Positions 1 to 12,212 of a DNA stretch of 64,000 nt are shown piece after piece. The notes under the pieces are model-generated. The model saw only the letters and a program-made list of their open reading frames with translations. It was not told the origin of the DNA and searched no databases. Position 1 is the first letter of the stretch. Every line of letters begins with the position of its first letter. A program made the translations under genes and the position numbers. Source of the DNA: Marthasterias glacialis (lineage: Eukaryota; Echinodermata; Asteroidea; Forcipulatida; Asteriidae); assembly GCA_911728455.2 (NCBI GenBank), contig OU452219.1, forward strand, positions 6,632,320 to 6,696,319. Direction: 5' to 3'.

Positions 1-57
1 TTATATCCTTAATAGAAGAATATTAACCTTTTTAAAAAAAATGTATTATCTTTGCAG

Positions 58-129
58 GGTTGTCAAGCTGGGCATCGCACACTGCTTTATGGTCATGCAA
101 TCTTACTACGACACTGCCTTAGTAACATG
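58..129 (+). CDS. ryr: RyR exon 1 of window: beta-trefoil A, GHRTLLYGHAILLRH segment
   Basis: 72 nt, 24 codons, entered in phase 0 after tttgcag and left in phase 0 at gtaagt. It encodes GCQAGH followed by RTLLYGHAILLRH and CLSNM. The HRTLLYGHAILLRH core is nearly invariant among RyRs and lies in the first MIR-type repeat of the N-terminal beta-trefoil. The preceding exon is outside the window. In-frame translation runs on past the donor into low-quality intron sequence, so the donor decides the end. Confidence 0.95.
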
Positions 130-942
130 GTAAGTCCAAAAATGATGTGTTCAAAACATTTGTCAAAAAAAAACCCAAAACAAAACAAAAAACCCATAAA
201 AATAGGAGATATCATATGCCATGCCCGATATGTGGCAGAGGGAGTCAACCCCCCCCCCCCGAAAAAAATGTTCCCATTCTCTAACACACTCTTCCCCTCT
301 TGTACAGAAGTGACCCCCCTAAAATCCTCAAAAGAATTCCGGAGATTTCCAGTGCACCCTGCCACATACCGAGCACCAAATGAGATACCAATGCCTCAGA
401 TGAATATCCCATCTTGCTTTATCAGGAACTTTAGTATTGAAATCTTTTCATGACATTCTTAGTACCACAGTAAGCAAAAAATAAAACAGTTATAAAATAA
501 TAACAACACATGTTTTGTAAAAATATACTTTCCAATTTTTAAAGAAGGATCATTCTAAATGTACATGGTTGTACAGAGACTACTGCTTTCCATTGTTCAA
601 TGTTAATTTTGTAGTTAATCCCTGCATTCTTTTGTGAATTTCCCAAATCATCGTTTTCAAAAATATTTTTAAGATCTTCAAGAAAAATTTGTGCACTTAC
701 GTGACATTGTTGAAAGCCGTAGATGGCAACCAAAGTCCTGAGGTACCTTCCTGTTTTCGCCACTGATTGCAAACAATTTCTGGTGGAACAAATTGTGCGT
801 CTCAAATGTTGGCGAAGGTTAGCAGCAGAGGGGGAACATATTTCTGAGGTGTTTCCTGGTTACTTTAAAAATGGCAATACTTTGTTTAGATGGCAGATAT
901 TCAAGAAAAAGATATGGTTTTGTTACAAAAATAGTTAGAATG

Positions 943-1190
943 TATAGATGGGTTGGTTGCACATGGCGTAAACAATGGGAAAAATCGGCCATCTTTGATG
1001 ACAGTGACATTTTTGAGCACACAACTATGCATTACACGTAAGTAGTGCACATGGCATGCATGCGTTTCATAAACTCCTTCCATGATTGGTTGGTAAGCAA
1101 CTCAAACTGCGTTGAAACTCAGAGCTTGACGTGGCTACAAGCCAAAGTAGAAGTTGTCATCAAAGATGGCGCCAATTGCAACCCGTCTAT
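943..1190 (-). mobile_element. Non-autonomous TIR foldback element (copy A)
   Basis: About 248 bp with inverted ends: it starts ATAGATGGGTTG and ends CAACCCGTCTAT, with the sub-terminal motif CCATCTTTGATGACA in both arms. It is the reverse of copies B (39567-39814) and C (58892-59128), sharing the core that includes CCAACCAATCATGGAAGGAG. No ORF is conserved between copies. A MITE-type DNA element is the simplest reading. Confidence 0.7.
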
Positions 1191-1304
1191 TGGGGTGAAC
1201 TTTCTTTTTTGTATATGAACAAAATGTAGAAGCTGTGAAATTTAAAGAAGACGGCATGACTGCGGGCCTCCATGGTTCCACTAAACATGAGCGTTGCTTA
1301 TTCA

Positions 1305-1440
1305 TATTCTTATTCTTTATTTGGCCATTATCATACAAAACACACAAACAATAATTAAGTAAAAAGGTCAAGCGGACAAATAAAATGATAAAAGCAAAAC
1401 AACAATCAAGGCACATTAAATTTACAAAACAACCCTAGCA
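1305..1440 (-). mobile_element. Likely LINE 3' tail fragment
   Basis: On the minus strand it reads as an untranslated tail ending ATGGCCAAATAAAGAATAAG followed by AAT-rich repeats, a form typical of non-LTR retrotransposon 3' ends. There is no coding part, so the call rests on tail style only. Confidence 0.4.
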
Positions 1441-1642
1441 GGAGTTTGCCTAAACGTTTGCTGTAAGTTTGCATGCGTGGAGCGCAGCCAGCCCTGGCTC
1501 TTTTAGATTTAATACAAATTTAGACATGAGTTCAATGAACTTGCATCATAGTGGCACTCATGGCTGATGTTTTTTCTTATTGATCATGGGGAAGCAGCAT
1601 GTAATGGCCAATCTTTAAGTACATGTATATTGTCTTGTGTGG

Positions 1643-2680
1643 CTTTTATGGTTAAAGAGTTTGCAGTATGTGATTTATATCTTAAGTAATTGCGAAAAAG
1701 GTGGAGCAGCCTCAAAGTTTGACCCTTCGTGGAGTCTGTCAAAAGACTCTGCTAAAACATCTTGAATATACTGATTACTTCTTTTATTTGTGGCTTAAAA
1801 GTTTGCACTCTCATTTTCAGTTCATTAAATACATCTAAAGTAATTTCCAAAGAATTGTAACGGCCTCAAAGTTTGACTCTTAGCAGAGTTTGTCAAAAGA
1901 CTCTGCAGGGTTGAAACAGTTTGAATATATTTGGGTGGTCGGGTTGGCGTAATGGTATCTTTTCTTGCCTTCTCCTCTGTGACCCCGGTTCGATTCCTGC
2001 CGAGGGGCACAATGTGGATTGGGTTTTCAGTCCCTACCTGATTGTGTGGGTTTTCCCGGGAACAAAATCTCTGGGGTATTCCTCCCACATCTAAAACTGA
2101 AACATCCTTCCTTGTCTTCTCTCCATGGGGTTCTTGGCTAGTATAGTGATTAAGTTTGCTTTTATAGAGAATCCTTGGTTTCACAACCAGAATTATTAAA
2201 TGAAATGAAATTTCTGACATTTATGGTTTAAAGTTTTGTTCTCTCATTTTCAGTTTGTGAAAAACATATTAAGTAATTGCAAAAAAACAGTAACGGCCTC
2301 AAAGTTTCACCCTTAACAGAGTCGTACAAAAGACCCTGCTAAAGTCTGATGTAAGACTGTGCTAGGGTCTTGAATTTGTTGTCATGTCTTTTCTGGTTTA
2401 AAAGCTCGCACTGTCTTCTTAAGCATATTGTACAACCTAAGTAGATCGGCGAGAAAAAAAAAAGGTAATGGCCTCAAGTGTGAAACCTGCAAAGTCTTTT
2501 GAAAAACTGTGTAATATATATAGTCATATCTTTTATGGCTAAATATTTTGGACTATCATCTTCATTATGTTATACATGATAAGTAATTGCCCAAAATGGT
2601 AATGGCCTCAAGTTATGACACTACTAGTGGGGAGTCTTTTAAAACACTCTACTATGGGTGAAATATGAGACCATTACTTC
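1643..2680 (+). repeat. Degenerate tandem repeat, about 5 units of 140-190 bp
   Basis: Units recur at about 1643, 1789, 2220, 2389 and 2528. Each has TTTAAAGTTTGCACTCTCAT-like, TAAGTAATTGC, GGCCTCAAAGTTTGA and AGTCTGTCAAAAGACTCTGC-like blocks in the same order. The second unit is split by the SINE at 1935-2195. Units have diverged substantially, so the array is old. Confidence 0.75.
1935..2195 (+). mobile_element. tRNA-derived SINE (type 1)
   Basis: Box A TGGCGTAATGG at 1945-1955 and box B GGTTCGATTCC at 1987-1997 are at tRNA-like spacing. The body contains GTGGATTGGGTTTTCAGTCC and CCTCCCACATCTAAAACTGA, and the end is AAATGAAATGAAA. Reverse relatives lie at about 21230-21400 and 24440-24665. 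It is inserted inside unit 2 of the tandem repeat. Confidence 0.8.
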
Positions 2681-3419
2681 TTTCTGCATTTGTACGGCAG
2701 TTCATTTTGGTTGGTGAGCACTGTTTGAAACAGCTATTATTTTTTCATGGCTGTTGCTACGGCTGAGGCTTCAACACCTCAGTAATTTGGTGATCTAGCC
2801 TCAGACGCAAATATTCTCGCAAAAAAATGGGGGGGAAAGATGCATCCTTGACCTGGGACCTATTTAATCAAGCTTCTTGGCACATGCATGTCTGGCTTAG
2901 CATGCCAACAAAATCATGCTTAGCAGATACAGTTACCAGCCAAAATGCCTCATGAGTCTTTTTTTGACTGGCTCCCTGCTAGGTCTTGCTTGGCAGAGAG
3001 ATTGGTTTCAAAAGCTCAACAGCTCTACATGTAACTCTTATAAATGCTCTTTATTTTGCTGCAGTGCTGTGATCAAATGCCATCGGTTCATTGTGTACAC
3101 AACCCCTTGTGGAAAGAGCAGTGCCGTTATCTATTGATTTATTAAAAAGTCCTTTGACATCAGATCATTAGGTTCTGCTCATAGTGAAGGTCTATCTCAA
3201 GTCCAACATTCCATAGGTCTTTATTTAACTTCTGATTCAAAACTTGGGCTTTGGTTTATTTTACATGTAGTAGATATTGTATTGGAATAGCTGCATGAGT
3301 GCAGAGTATTTATCAAATGGATGAGGGATTTCTTCTCTTTGTGTTTTGAGTTGACATTTTTTAAATTTTATTAAAAAAAAATTTTTTTTGCAAGCCACCA
3401 GACACACAAGGCCAGTAAG

Positions 3420-3718
3420 CCACTCGAGGTGTGGGCCACAAATCAATTGTTTGCCCAGGGGCCATTGCCACCTACTCCTGGGGCTGAAACATGGTTACCC
3501 CCTTTACAGTCCGTAATGATGTAGGCTTGGGTATCATCCATCAGAAGCCTGGCTGGTAGAGCAGAAGGCCCTACCTCCCCAACTTTTACGAAGCAATTAT
3601 GGTTAAGTGCCTCGCTCAAGGACACAAGTGTCATGACCGGGACTTGAACCCACACTCCGATGACTCAGCCACCAGAGCTTGAGTCCGGCGCACTAACCAC
3701 CCGGCCACGACACGCCAC
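3420..3718 (-). mobile_element. tRNA-Leu-like SINE (type 2)
   Basis: Read on the minus strand, the head (3716 down to about 3630) has TGGCCGGGTGG as box A, an anticodon stem-loop CCGGA-CTCAAGC-TCTGG with a CAA anticodon after T33, a long variable arm and box B GGTTCAAGTCC. Long variable arm plus CAA points to a tRNA-Leu origin. The body carries CCTTGAGCGAGGCACTTA. Related copies: 10445-10785 and 45640-45975. Confidence 0.75.
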
Positions 3719-3889
3719 TTGACTTAACAAATTGTTATTTTTATTTTTTTACTTTTTTAAAACAATTTTTTAGACATTACCAAAATATTCAGTGCATATC
3801 ATGTATCTACATAATGCGTAAGTTGAAAAAGTATCCTTGACCTCCATTGCAATTATTACAACTATTAAGAAATAAATAAACACAATCGG

Positions 3890-4400
3890 TCTAGACCATA
3901 TTATGAACAATTTCAACTCGTGTTTTATTACATATCATAATCAACATAGACCCTATAACTTTGTGTACCAAAAAAGTGACCTTGTACATTGCAGGGCCTT
4001 TCTGGAGGCAGGCAAGATACCACACTGGTATGGGAAAGTTTACATTTTGTGTCATAATTCCCAAATACATTTTAAAATGAAATAACAGCTGAAACAAGTT
4101 TTGAGATGTGCCCCCTTTCCTCTTTTATCAATTGTTGATAAAATCGGACAGTGCAATCTCCATAAAATGTAAGATGTTAAGGTTTCTTCCATTGGGCCGT
4201 GTAAAAATTGTGCCTGCGGAAAGTCCAGGCTCTGTGGCTCTTTTGTAAACTTGTGAAACAGTGCCCCCCAGGTACCCACCCCCCCCCCCAACCATAAAGA
4301 AAAATCCAGATACGTGTAATTCATTAAAAACATGGTCCCAGGGCCCCCGCAACTGAAAAGCAATGCCCTGCTGCTGCAGACGCATGTATACGTTGAGTGT
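3890..4400 (-). repeat. Dispersed repeat of about 450 bp, copy 1 (minus)
   Basis: Shares GTTTACATTTTGTGTCATAA, CAGTGCAATCTCCATAAAAT and AGTCCAGGCTCTGTGGCT with the reverse of 57190-57570 and, more weakly, with 54940-55455. Short ORFs in it look similar between copies only because the DNA is homologous. No protein family recognised. Confidence 0.65.
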
Positions 4401-4728
4401 CCACCTTTAAAATTCCTTAATACAACATTTCCATGGAAACGACATGGCTGCACCGTTTTAATCCCCACTTTTAATCTCCATGCATTAAATTAATTACATG
4501 GACATGTCGGGTTTTACATCATGGTAACCAATTGCAATTGTCCATATGTACAAACAAGGACCTTTCTAGAGTCTATATCCACGAATATTGAGTTACCCTA
4601 GATTGAGATTTTAGGCGCGAAAATAAACAGCGCGCATGTAAATTTACACGGAAGAGGCGTAACCTCTTCATGCTCAGCCCGAGGGACTCCCATCCATCGC
4701 GACTCAAGAGACCGGCTAGTTGTTGTCT

Positions 4729-4803
4729 TTAAAGGAACACTCAAGGGCCAAGGTTTAATGGGCACTCCTGGTCAAGTTAAACTTCTCAGAGTGTGCCTTT
4801 AAA
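4729..4803. repeat. Short hairpin
   Basis: Left arm TTTAAAGGAACACTC pairs with right arm GAGTGTGCCTTTAAA around a loop of about 45 nt. Possibly the ends of a small foldback element. Confidence 0.5.
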
Positions 4804-7131
4804 ACTGTTAGAAAGCCATATGAAGAAACAATCATGGAACTAATCATTTATCTCTTCTTAATATTTATTACGCACACAAGTTAAAGTATATCAGCATTTG
4901 CCAATTGAATCCAACCGTGAAGTAAGCTCCTTTAGCATAAATTTGCATAATGACTGCGTCAAAAGAAAATTACCCATGATTTCTCCTTCCGAATCCACAC
5001 TGTTTGAAGTCGATTAGCAAAAAATAATAATAATAAAAAATATATATACTTGAATATATATGTTTTGAACAGAAAGAACCTAAAAAGAGACAAGAAAATC
5101 ACAATGGCCAAAAATATTGTGTCTAGATAGTTCACAGACACTTTACACAACGTTCTTGTTATTAAATATTTCATATCAGTGGTTTGTACTTTTAAGTGTC
5201 TAGAATTACACTCACCCTGCATTAAGTAAGCTCTCGCAGTAGAACTCGTCGTTGGCTCTAACCAGGCATACGTGACGCAGTTCATCATGCTCATCGTTTT
5301 GGCATTCGTCCATGAAATTATCACAACCTTCATTATATTGAGCAAGCCTCATTCATACCACAGTAGAAGCTGCGGCAGAATTGAGATGGCAGACAAATTG
5401 ATATTTGTTTAGCGTTCCTGGTAATTAAGTTGCCCTATTTTACTCCACGAATCTGTGGTTAATATTGACTGAAAAGTCACTCAGTGTAGGGCTGGTGTGT
5501 TCATATGCACTTCTATGATGTACTCTAACCATAGTGGAAATAGACAGCATCACAGAAGCTTGAAGTAAAACATCAGCCGTGATTGACTGTTTGTTTTTTT
5601 CTTTCCGTAATGCGCTGCTAACCTTTTTCTCTTAAGGTGACCTAACTGGTTTTACATACTCCGGGTTTTTATGTCTTTACAAATTTTGTATGAAATTTAA
5701 GACATGTGTCCTCTGTAAAATGTCGAGACGGGAAACTCTGGCATTTCTCATGGGTCAGTATAAGACATTGTTTTTTTAAAGCATCACAAGCTCAATCAGG
5801 TCTTAACAAGCTACTTCCAAATTAAGTCACGTCTGGCGCAGTGAGACGCACCACTCTATTTCCGCTGTCGTGAGAGTATTTGAACGCCTGTTGGCCACGC
5901 TGCCTTCCACAACAGCAATTACACGGTGTCGATTATGGCGTTCATGCATTAATGCACAAAGCAGACCTGGATGTAAGCAGCTCATGCAAGCAACGCATGG
6001 TATGACGACGATACAGACAAGAGCATCCGAGGCTTGTATTAGTTTACGTGTAATTTCACCAGTGAAAGCCACTAAATAGCTAATGAGAGGGCTGATAACA
6101 TCCGACAGGCTAAAAGACCGAGGTATCTGCATCAATATCAGGTCGACTATAGGTGCAGACTGTCTTTTGAGGAGGTTATACATTACTGGGAACATTTCAT
6201 CCAAACATGAAATGAAAAGATGACAACGGATGAGGACATGGCTGGGTTTTTTCCCTCGTTTTTGTTGAGTGCAGATTTAGTATTAATCCTATGAAAGGTC
6301 ATTAATCCAAACATGGAAGGGGTGGGGAGCTCACTAATGCAGACAGACAGTTGTATGTCTCTAGGAATAAAAAAAAATATGAAAAAAACCCAACCACACA
6401 CACAAAACAAAATGTCAAAATCCAGAAAAATCCTTGTTATATTTGAAGTAAATAAGAAATCTTTGTAACATGATATAGCAGAAAGACTGCCTTACAAAAC
6501 TGTCTATACGTATGTATCAGGTAACGAGAATAGAAATATTTAAGTACATTTGTAGCTCACAAGAAATTATGTTGCAATCTTTCGGTGTTAGAGTCGGGGC
6601 TTTGCTTTGCAATTTAATCGCACTTATTAATTTAGAGGTAGGTCTTTTGTGCAGTGTATTGCAGAAGAAGAAGAAGAAGAAGTTCATCAATTATACAGAG
6701 AATTTTCCAGAAATGAATTGATCCATACTTAAATTTGAATTAGACTGGAGCATATGGGTTTGAGTTACTGTGACTGTGTTAGGCTTTACTCAGGCATGCA
6801 ACTTTTCAGCTGATCAGCTGATTTCTTCGTTTCTCTTTGTTAATAGTGCCTTAGAAAACTGAAAAACACTGTACAAAGTTAAGTGTGGTTGGCCATTTTC
6901 TCTTTTTTTTTTTATATATATATATTTTTTTGGGGGGATGCAAAATTCAGTTGCATACCTGTTTACTAAGTGAAACGTATTAAATTGGAATGAACCAAAA
7001 AAAGAATATGTTGTACAATTTTAGACAGCATTGTGGTACATTGGTGTCTTGCATCCCTCTGCAATCACTTCTCTCTTATCGAGACCTTGCCGTGTGGTTC
7101 TCACCCCTGACCTGTGTTCTTTGCCTTGCAG

Positions 7132-7207
7132 TACCTTGCATGTCTTTCGACAGTCTCCTCTTCAGACAAGCTAGCCTTTGATGTCGGTCTTCAGGAATCC
7201 TTACAGG
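7132..7207 (+). CDS. ryr: RyR exon 2 of window: [12 protein letters not shown] segment
   Basis: 76 nt between ccttgcag and gtaagt. It encodes [20 protein letters not shown] then QESLQ plus the first base of a Gly codon (phase 1 exit). RyRs have [17 protein letters not shown] and a conserved Gly at this place. It completes a beta hairpin of trefoil A. The 7.0 kb intron before it and the 32.2 kb intron after it make it an isolated small exon. Confidence 0.95.
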
Positions 7208-7234
7208 GTAAGTTCGTTCTCTGTTCTAGCTAGT

Positions 7235-7395
7235 TCTTCTAACCGATGTGTGATAAGCACCTATACTCAGTGTTTTTCTGAGTCCTGTGGATGGAAAATC
7301 TACAGGTATTCTTCTCTGGTGGGATTCGAACCCACAACCCCTGGCCATTCTGAGTATACAGTGTTTATCACACATCGGTGTCGAGTAAGAGCCAA
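7235..7395 (-). mobile_element. tRNA-derived SINE fragment (type 3) with inverted tail copy
   Basis: Minus-strand box B GGTTCGAATCC lies near 7322-7332. The tail motif CCGATGTGTGATAAGCAC is at 7243-7260, and its inverse (GTTTATCACACATCGG) is at 7362-7378. The unit is therefore flanked by inverted copies of its own tail. It sits 30 nt after exon 2's donor. Confidence 0.65.
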
Positions 7396-10300
7396 AGTAA
7401 TATTGTTTGTTCCAAAGCAATTATTATATTCATTTTGTTCATAATAATGAAAATTTGATCTCCAAAATCTGCCTAAAATGGTGCTCAATGTCTCAAATTT
7501 CACAAGAATCACATGGTTAGAGGGAAGACAATCTGATTGGTCAAGAAGTTATCTTTTTTTGCAAAAACAATAGACTGAAGTTATCTCACTGCAAATGTTA
7601 TTCAATTGGAGGGGGGGGGGGGAGGTAGACTTGTGCAAGTCTGGCACATGTTCATACATGTATATTTTGGGGCTTGCTTGGGCTCACATATCTACATTGC
7701 TGTAGTATGTGAATGTCACACAGAATGGTTGAATGTGAGGAGACTTGCACAGTCTATGGGAGAGACTGTGAGATTTGGTGGCATTTTACAATAAGGGAAA
7801 ATCTTTTTACATAAGGGAAAATGCTTTCACAAGTGTTGCTGCCAACAACTATCTCCCGAATCTGCCAGTTCCATAGCACTGAACATAAATTTTGCAGGGC
7901 CCTGAAAATGTCAGCTCAGCAGAGATATGAAAGTATGTCAACCAGTCAAAATGTTCAGCATGTGTTTCCGTGTCCAAGTCCTCCGTAGTTCTTTGAATTT
8001 GATTGTATAGGAGAGACTTGAAGAGGAAGTTAGCTATCTTCTTTCTTCCTATTACATTTTCTGTTTTCCACATCTGGGTATGTGACGGTGTGTTAAGGAT
8101 GTATGCACTGAGTATTCTGTTGGATTGAAAATACAGATGTTTTTTTTCCCCCAGTTTATTTTGAGATTAATTCAGTTTGATTTCCTAGGGTTTACTATTC
8201 CACCCTTGATTCCCCATTTGTAATTCATGATGTAGCTTGTGGCTATTGTTACCAGCTAACAGTGCAAGTACCGGGGAGCGATATGTCTTGTGTTCTCCTT
8301 CCACACTTGCTCTTTATAATTGACTCTCCGTCGATCACTTCTTGCAATCAATCTTTGGCATGGATGGCATTGGAATGGATCATTAGCTTCAAAGGGTTAA
8401 CCAGAGAACCGTCTGTTGAAGGCGACGGGCTGGCATTTTGGGCTTCAGGATTGTGTACACTTGTATCTCATGTGTCTTTTTGTGACATTCACTAGACGAG
8501 AGAGAAACATCAGCCAAAAGGTTGCTGCAAAAAAAGGCCAAACAGTACTTTTACAGGGCTGTCAATAGGCATCATGCATAGGCTGCCGTCGCTGTGGTCA
8601 AACAATGAATGTGCATGTGTGTACATGCCACGTGCAGCTAATGATAGGTCTTCTTTTGAGCTCAGTGAGGGCGCTGTTTGAGCTTTTGACGTCATATGCA
8701 TGGCGTCTATCAGGATGTATCTTCTTTTTCTGCCATTCAAATCATGAAATCAGTTGGGCTTGTTTAAACCACTTAGCGACAGGATTTCCAAAACTTTGTT
8801 CGGAACTTGCAGAATAACTTGTTTTTGAGAATATCCTTGTCACAATGAAACCCTGATTAAACAAAGTAAAGAAAACAAACCTCATAAAATGCACTGGGAT
8901 TTTTTGTTTTCTTTCTAGAAAATATGAGATTTGTTCACCATGAATCGCATAACCCTTGGCCGTAAGCCACAGCCAATAATCGGTCATGGTATGCTGGAAT
9001 TTTGGACCACTCAGGCCTCCCATTATACTAAATACAAAGAAAAATATTGGTGGCAGCCTATCGATCTCTCATAATTCTCATTTGTACAAAAAAGGACGAA
9101 GGTCTGGAATCGGGGACTACACAATAACCCGGGAAAGAGGGAGATTTGAAGCATGAATTGCAGTACCCTTTGTCCCTCTTTGTACATGGGAAACGAAGCT
9201 TTGCATGGTGAATGCAGTCTACATAATGGAATGTCTGGGCCCTTCCGATATTCGAGTGTTTACAAAAGCGGGTGTACATGTCATCCGATTTCCAGCACAG
9301 AAAATATTGGCGTGTATACATGTCTTCAGGCATTAAATGGTTAAGAAAAAATTGTGCACTCCCTTGTGGATTCCCCCATTAAATTGACCTTAGTGTAGAG
9401 TTTATTCAACTGGTCCTCTGCTAATCTTTGCTGAACACAACGTGATGGAGAAGCAATAGTTTCTGCTTTTTAACAGATTTTAAAATTGTGACTTTGTCTT
9501 GTTTGGATATTATCTATCAGGCCATCATGCAAAGAAACTTGTAGTCTTGCCAATATTCTGTTTGGCTGTAGTATTACCCAGCATGATGTTGGACTGCTTG
9601 AGGATGACTTTAATGGCAAATATGATTATAAACGTAAAAGACTCCTCTGTTTGATTTTGACCCACGGTTACTTCTGGGTGATCCCAGATCTATTTGTCGG
9701 TTGATCTTGCCAGAGCAAAGGGTAAATTCTCGGTCTCCTTAAATGTATTTGTGTTGTAGCGGATTGTAGGGAGCTACGAGGCATTGGGATGATGGGGGAA
9801 TTTGGGGCATAAACCCCCATCCCTTCAACTGTAATTGAATCTATAGTCTATGGAGACCGATTTAACTTGCCGCTCACTGGAGAATTTGATAGCAGGCTGT
9901 CCAAGCCTCACTGGGGCATTTGTTGAATATGGGACAGGCAATCTCAAAGACTTAAGGGCTTCCTTGATTAATTTGATGGGTCCATGCAAAGGCAAAGTAT
10001 ACTGGTTCTGTTCATGTCTATTCTCTTATGGAACTGATTTTGTAAATAATCTCAGCTACATCAAGGTCAACATTTGGACATACCTGTGTGCCCTTTCCTT
10101 AAAATAATCATTGCATAATTATTTTTTTGGAAGAATGCACTCTTTTCCTTCTTGATCAGTAAACACACCATCCCACCAACCTCTTCAGTGACAACAAGGA
10201 AAATTGGTTTCAGCTTTGATTTTTTAGAAATGTTCATCTATGTGCTGATTTTAATTTCGGCAATCCAAATAAGCATTGTTGATTTTGGGTTTTTGAAATG

Positions 10301-10444
10301 TTATTTTCTCTCCTTTGACAGTGTTTCAAGCAGAAATATTTCTCTGTTGGAAACCTTGTAAACAATGAACTCTTAAAATTAAAATCATCAATTTGTTATT
10401 TCATTTTTAAATACAAATCCTGTGTTTGTCTTTTATGAGAACCG

Positions 10445-10785
10445 GATAATAATAATGATATGCAGTTCTTATATAGTGCTTTATCACACCCGAAAGCGTC
10501 TCAAAGCATTTGTTATTTTTTCTACAAGGTGTGTGGAGCTACAATGTATGTTTGAATTATAAGACCCATTTATTTACGTGGCACCATGTAATGGTTTACA
10601 AGGTGTTGTGGCGCAATCTGCAGCCAACCATATACCAGAAAACACCAGGGGAAACACCTTCTCTTAAGTGTCCTTCTCCAGGACACAAATGTCATGACCG
10701 GGACTTGAACCCACACTCTGCTGATAAGAAAAACCAGAGCTTGAGTCCAGTGTGCTTGACCACTCGGCCACAGCTCGCCACGTCC
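10445..10785 (-). mobile_element. tRNA-Leu-like SINE (type 2) with LINE-like tail
   Basis: The minus-strand head at 10785 down to about 10680 has anticodon arm CTGGA-CTCAAGC-TCTGG and box B GGTTCAAGTCC. The far end reads GCACTATATAAGAACTG then TATTATTATT-like sequence, matching the style of the LINE end at 12430-12487. Confidence 0.7.
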
Positions 10786-11093
10786 TGATCAGTTTAAAAT
10801 ACTTTTTTTACTATATCCTCTAAAAGTGTTGTATCATCAAGGGTTTCAATACAATTTGAAGTAGCAGGCATATAATCGGAAGGTTGACAGCACTGATTTT
10901 AAAATGCAAGTCGTGTGTGTTGTGGAGCCAGCCTAGATCCCCAGAAGTTTATTTATTTATTTATTCTATTTATTTCATACAACATCCAACAGCGCAAGTG
11001 CCATAAACGGGTAAATAATTATTCTAGTTATAAATAATAAAATACCCAAAAAGGCAAGATTTTTTTTTAGACAACAAATGAAAGACAAAAAAA

Positions 11094-12212
11094 CAGTCGC
11101 TAGACCTTTCATCCGCATTTGACACCCTAGACCACGACACACTACTACGACGCTTCCATGATAGATTTGGTGTAACTGGCACAGCGCTCGACTGGTTCAA
11201 GTCATACTTCAACAACCGCAGGAGTCGGGTTATCCTACCTGATGGTGCCACCTCTGATGAAGTCCCTCTTCGTTTCGGCGTCCCCCAAGGATCTATCATA
11301 GGTCCACAAGCTTTCACAATGTACCTGGCCCCAGTCACAGACGTTCTTCGTCAGCATGACGTCAAGTTCCACCTGTACGCGGACGATATCCAAATATATG
11401 TGGAATTTGACCCCAAAATCCCGAATGATGCAGAATGTGGGTTGTTCAAGCTCTCTAAGTGCATCACTAATGTCCAACGCTGGATGTCACGAAACAAACT
11501 TCAACTAAACGAGCAGAAAACTGAATTCTTCATTGCCTCTTCTAACCACAACTACAAACGTCTTGCACATCTGACTCTTACCATAAACAACAGTACACTC
11601 CACCCATCTACTTCCATCCGAAACCTTGGTGTTGTTTTCGACAGAACCATGTCAATGAGTGATCATGTCGCATCTGTCTGCAGATCAGTTAACTATCACC
11701 TCCGTAACATCACTAGAATCCGGAAGTACATTGATGCCGAAGCTTGTCATGCTGCTGTCAGGGCACTTGTACTCTCAAAATTGGACTACTGTAACTCCCT
11801 GTTGAATGGACTGAAACAATCTGACATTACCAAGCTACAACGAATCCAAAATAGAGCATCTCGTGTTATCTTCTCCTACCCAAAACGTGTTCACACTTCG
11901 CCACTGCTCAAACAGCTGCATTGGCTCCCCATAGAGAAACGTATAATATACAAAATGGCCTTAAACATGTATAAATGCATTTCTGGTATTTTCCCCCAGT
12001 ACTCATCCAACTCATTCGACACCAGGCCAACAATCCGCAATCTACGTTCCCAGGGTAACTTTTATATTCCACGCACCACCAGAAAATCAGGAGATAAAGC
12101 ATTTTCAATCGCAGGTCCAAGGACGTGGAATTCCATTCCACACTCCATTAAGAACTCCATCTCTGTGGCCAATTTCAAAGTGTCGTTGAAGACTTACTTG
12201 TTCAATTTGTAG
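11094..12212 (+). pseudogene. 5'-truncated non-LTR retrotransposon ORF2, reverse transcriptase (L2/CR1-like)
   Basis: An open frame runs from 11082 to the TAG at 12210-12212. It begins abruptly inside the RT domain at motif A (SLDLSSAFDTLDH), then has GVPQGSIIGP (motif B) and FHLYADDIQIY (catalytic YADD, motif C), the LQLNEQKTEF stretch, LDYCNSLLNGLKQ, the thumb motif HWLPIEKRIIYK and a C-terminal GDKAFSIAGPRTWNSIP. These features are typical of L2/CR1-group LINEs. RT fingers, endonuclease and ORF1 are missing, as expected of 5'-truncated insertion. The surviving 370 or so codons carry no stop or frameshift, so the insertion is relatively young. Confidence 0.9.

Larger units (their letters stand above)
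130..7131. other. Intron 1 (7.0 kb)
   Basis: Holds a foldback TIR element (943-1190), a LINE-like tail (about 1305-1440), a degenerate tandem repeat (1643-2680) with an inserted SINE, a tRNA-Leu-like SINE (3420-3718) and a reverse copy of a dispersed 450-bp repeat (3890-4400). Positions 4400-7130 show only a short hairpin (4729-4803), TA- and AAG-rich tracts and no coding signal. Open frames here have no recognisable protein similarity. Confidence 0.85.

Noticed and set aside
52-453. A 133-codon ORF covering exon 1 and beyond as a single protein
   Set aside because: Only codons 3-26 match RyR; a consensus donor follows at 130 and the remainder has no similarity and low complexity.
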